Shown piece after piece: positions 5,586-6,381 of a stretch of 6,381 nucleotides of DNA. The notes below the pieces were generated by a model that saw only the letters and a program-made list of their open reading frames with translations, had not been told where the DNA came from and did no database searches. The first letter of the stretch is position 1. Each line of letters begins with the position of its first letter. The position numbers were made by a program, and so were the translations under genes. The stretch spans positions 1 through 6,381 of the forward strand of contig WLMD01000093.1 of assembly GCA_009700405.1 (NCBI GenBank). The letters are read 5' to 3'. The DNA is from Actinomycetota bacterium (lineage in GTDB: Bacteria > Actinomycetota > Actinomycetes > Nanopelagicales > Nanopelagicaceae).

Positions 5586-6381
5586 ATGTCGACGTCATCA
5601 CTTCCCAGCCGTGCGAAAATCGTAGTAATTGGCGGGGGTGTTGGGGGAACTTCAGTTGCTTATCATTTGGCCGAACTTGGCGAAAAAGATGTCATTTTGC
5701 TCGATCGCAGCGACCTCACAAGCGGCTCCACCTTCCATTCAGCCGGCCTAGTAGGACAATTACGGGCTGATCCAACGTTGACCAAAATGAACATGCATTC
5801 GGTAGATCTCTATCGCAAGCTTGAAGCAACAGATACGCCGCCAGGTTGGAAAGAATGCGGAAGCATTAAATTGGCATCGACTCCAGAGAGAATGGAAGAG
5901 ATTCGCCGACAAATTGGATGGGCTCGAACATTTGGCTTGGATCTTCAAGAGATTTCCCCCAAGCAAGCCCAAGAATTATTTCCACTCATCGACCTTGAGG
6001 GCGTAGTTGGTGCCTGTTACATGGCATCTGATGGGCAAGTTGACCCATCACAACTGGCGCAAGCTCTGGCATCGGGTGCAAGAGTAGGTGGCGTAAAGAT
6101 CTTCACTCATACTCGCGTTACTGCAATTCGAACACTCAATGGACGTGTTACTGGCGTTGATACAGATAAAGGGTTTATCGAATGCGAAAAAGTTGTTAAC
6201 TGTGGCGGGATGTTTGCTCCAGAAATTGGCCGCCTAGTTGATGTGCGTATCCCTATTGTGCCAATGAGCCACCAGTACCTAATTACTGAAAACTTTATGC
6301 CGGTCGGAGAAAAATATCTTCCATCACTTCGCGATCCAGACAATTTAATCTACTTCCGTCAAGAAGTAGGTGGATTGCTTA
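5586..6381 (+). CDS. FAD-dependent oxidoreductase, dimethylglycine/sarcosine dehydrogenase-like, 3' partial
   Basis: The frame stays open from the ATG at 5586 to the window edge, giving 265 residues of an enzyme that continues to the right. The N-terminus is a Rossmann FAD-binding fold: KIVVIGGGVGGTSVAYHLAE (11-30) contains GxGxxG (16-21), and D40 ends the second strand. SGSTFHSAGLVGQLR (46-60) follows. In dimethylglycine and sarcosine dehydrogenases the His of this motif (here H51) is the covalent attachment site of FAD. Further DAO-family features are SDGQVDPSQLAQAL (near 147-160) and the VVNCGGMFAPEIG segment. Known relatives demethylate N-methylated glycines oxidatively and often have a C-terminal GcvT-type folate domain; whether this one does lies outside the window. 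No other start (ATG or GTG) in frame keeps the FAD motif, so the start is well fixed, only 7 bp from the divergent kinase start. The exact substrate is inferred from family only. Confidence 0.85.
   Translation, partial: MSTSSLPSRAKIVVIGGGVGGTSVAYHLAELGEKDVILLDRSDLTSGSTFHSAGLVGQLRADPTLTKMNMHSVDLYRKLEATDTPPGWKECGSIKLASTPERMEEIRRQIGWARTFGLDLQEISPKQAQELFPLIDLEGVVGACYMASDGQVDPSQLAQALASGARVGGVKIFTHTRVTAIRTLNGRVTGVDTDKGFIECEKVVNCGGMFAPEIGRLVDVRIPIVPMSHQYLITENFMPVGEKYLPSLRDPDNLIYFRQEVGGLL

Noticed and set aside
5760..6343. Short frames inside the oxidoreductase (5760-5972 minus, 5821-6006 plus, 6107-6343 minus)
   Set aside because: All lie within the continuous oxidoreductase frame, which has clear FAD-binding motifs; the short ones do not.
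1..6381. CRISPR arrays, tRNA or rRNA genes, insertion sequences, prophage or defence genes
   Set aside because: No spaced direct repeats, cloverleaf sequence, transposase or inverted-repeat ends were seen; the window is nearly filled by seven recognisable genes.

Overview
The window looks like a chromosomal core segment of a low-GC actinobacterium, GC being roughly in the mid-40s percent by eye. Three things suggest this. The gene order matches the actinobacterial block that in Mycobacterium tuberculosis runs ponA1, Rv0051, Rv0052, rpsF, ssb, rpsR1, rplI (Rv0050 to Rv0056). The SSB ends in an actinobacterial-style DDQPPF tip. The S18 protein carries a four-ligand zinc site. Freshwater planktonic actinobacteria of the acI/Nanopelagicales type would fit, but that is an inference from gene order and composition only.

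Layout. Bases 1-1571 hold the 3' part of a class A penicillin-binding protein gene; its start lies upstream of the window. Nine bases later comes a polytopic membrane protein of the GT87/DUF2029 (GT-C fold) type at 1581-2819. A short GC-rich leader at 2820-2928 can fold into a candidate S6:S18-responsive RNA that buries the rpsF Shine-Dalgarno. The ribosomal/SSB operon rpsF-ssb-rpsR-rplI follows (2929-4598) and is closed by a strong intrinsic terminator at 4616-4653. All of this is on the plus strand.

The last third is different. A choline/ethanolamine-kinase-like phosphotransferase on the minus strand (4646-5578) converges on rplI; its stop codon lies in the T-tract of the terminator. Only 7 bp from its start codon, in the opposite direction, begins an FAD-dependent oxidoreductase of the dimethylglycine/sarcosine dehydrogenase type (5586 onward), which runs off the right edge. 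The divergent pair suggests an accessory module for methylated amines or amino alcohols next to the core operon.

How the genes work together. The PBP builds and cross-links peptidoglycan and the GT87-like protein probably adds sugar to a cell-envelope polymer. S6, S18 and L9 are ribosomal proteins and SSB serves replication, repair and recombination. The kinase and oxidoreductase may act on related small amine substrates. No tRNA, rRNA, CRISPR array, insertion sequence or long repeat was seen. The most interesting points are the rpsF leader, the 7-bp divergent start arrangement with a possible leaderless promoter, and the Asn-for-His change in the kinase catalytic motif.
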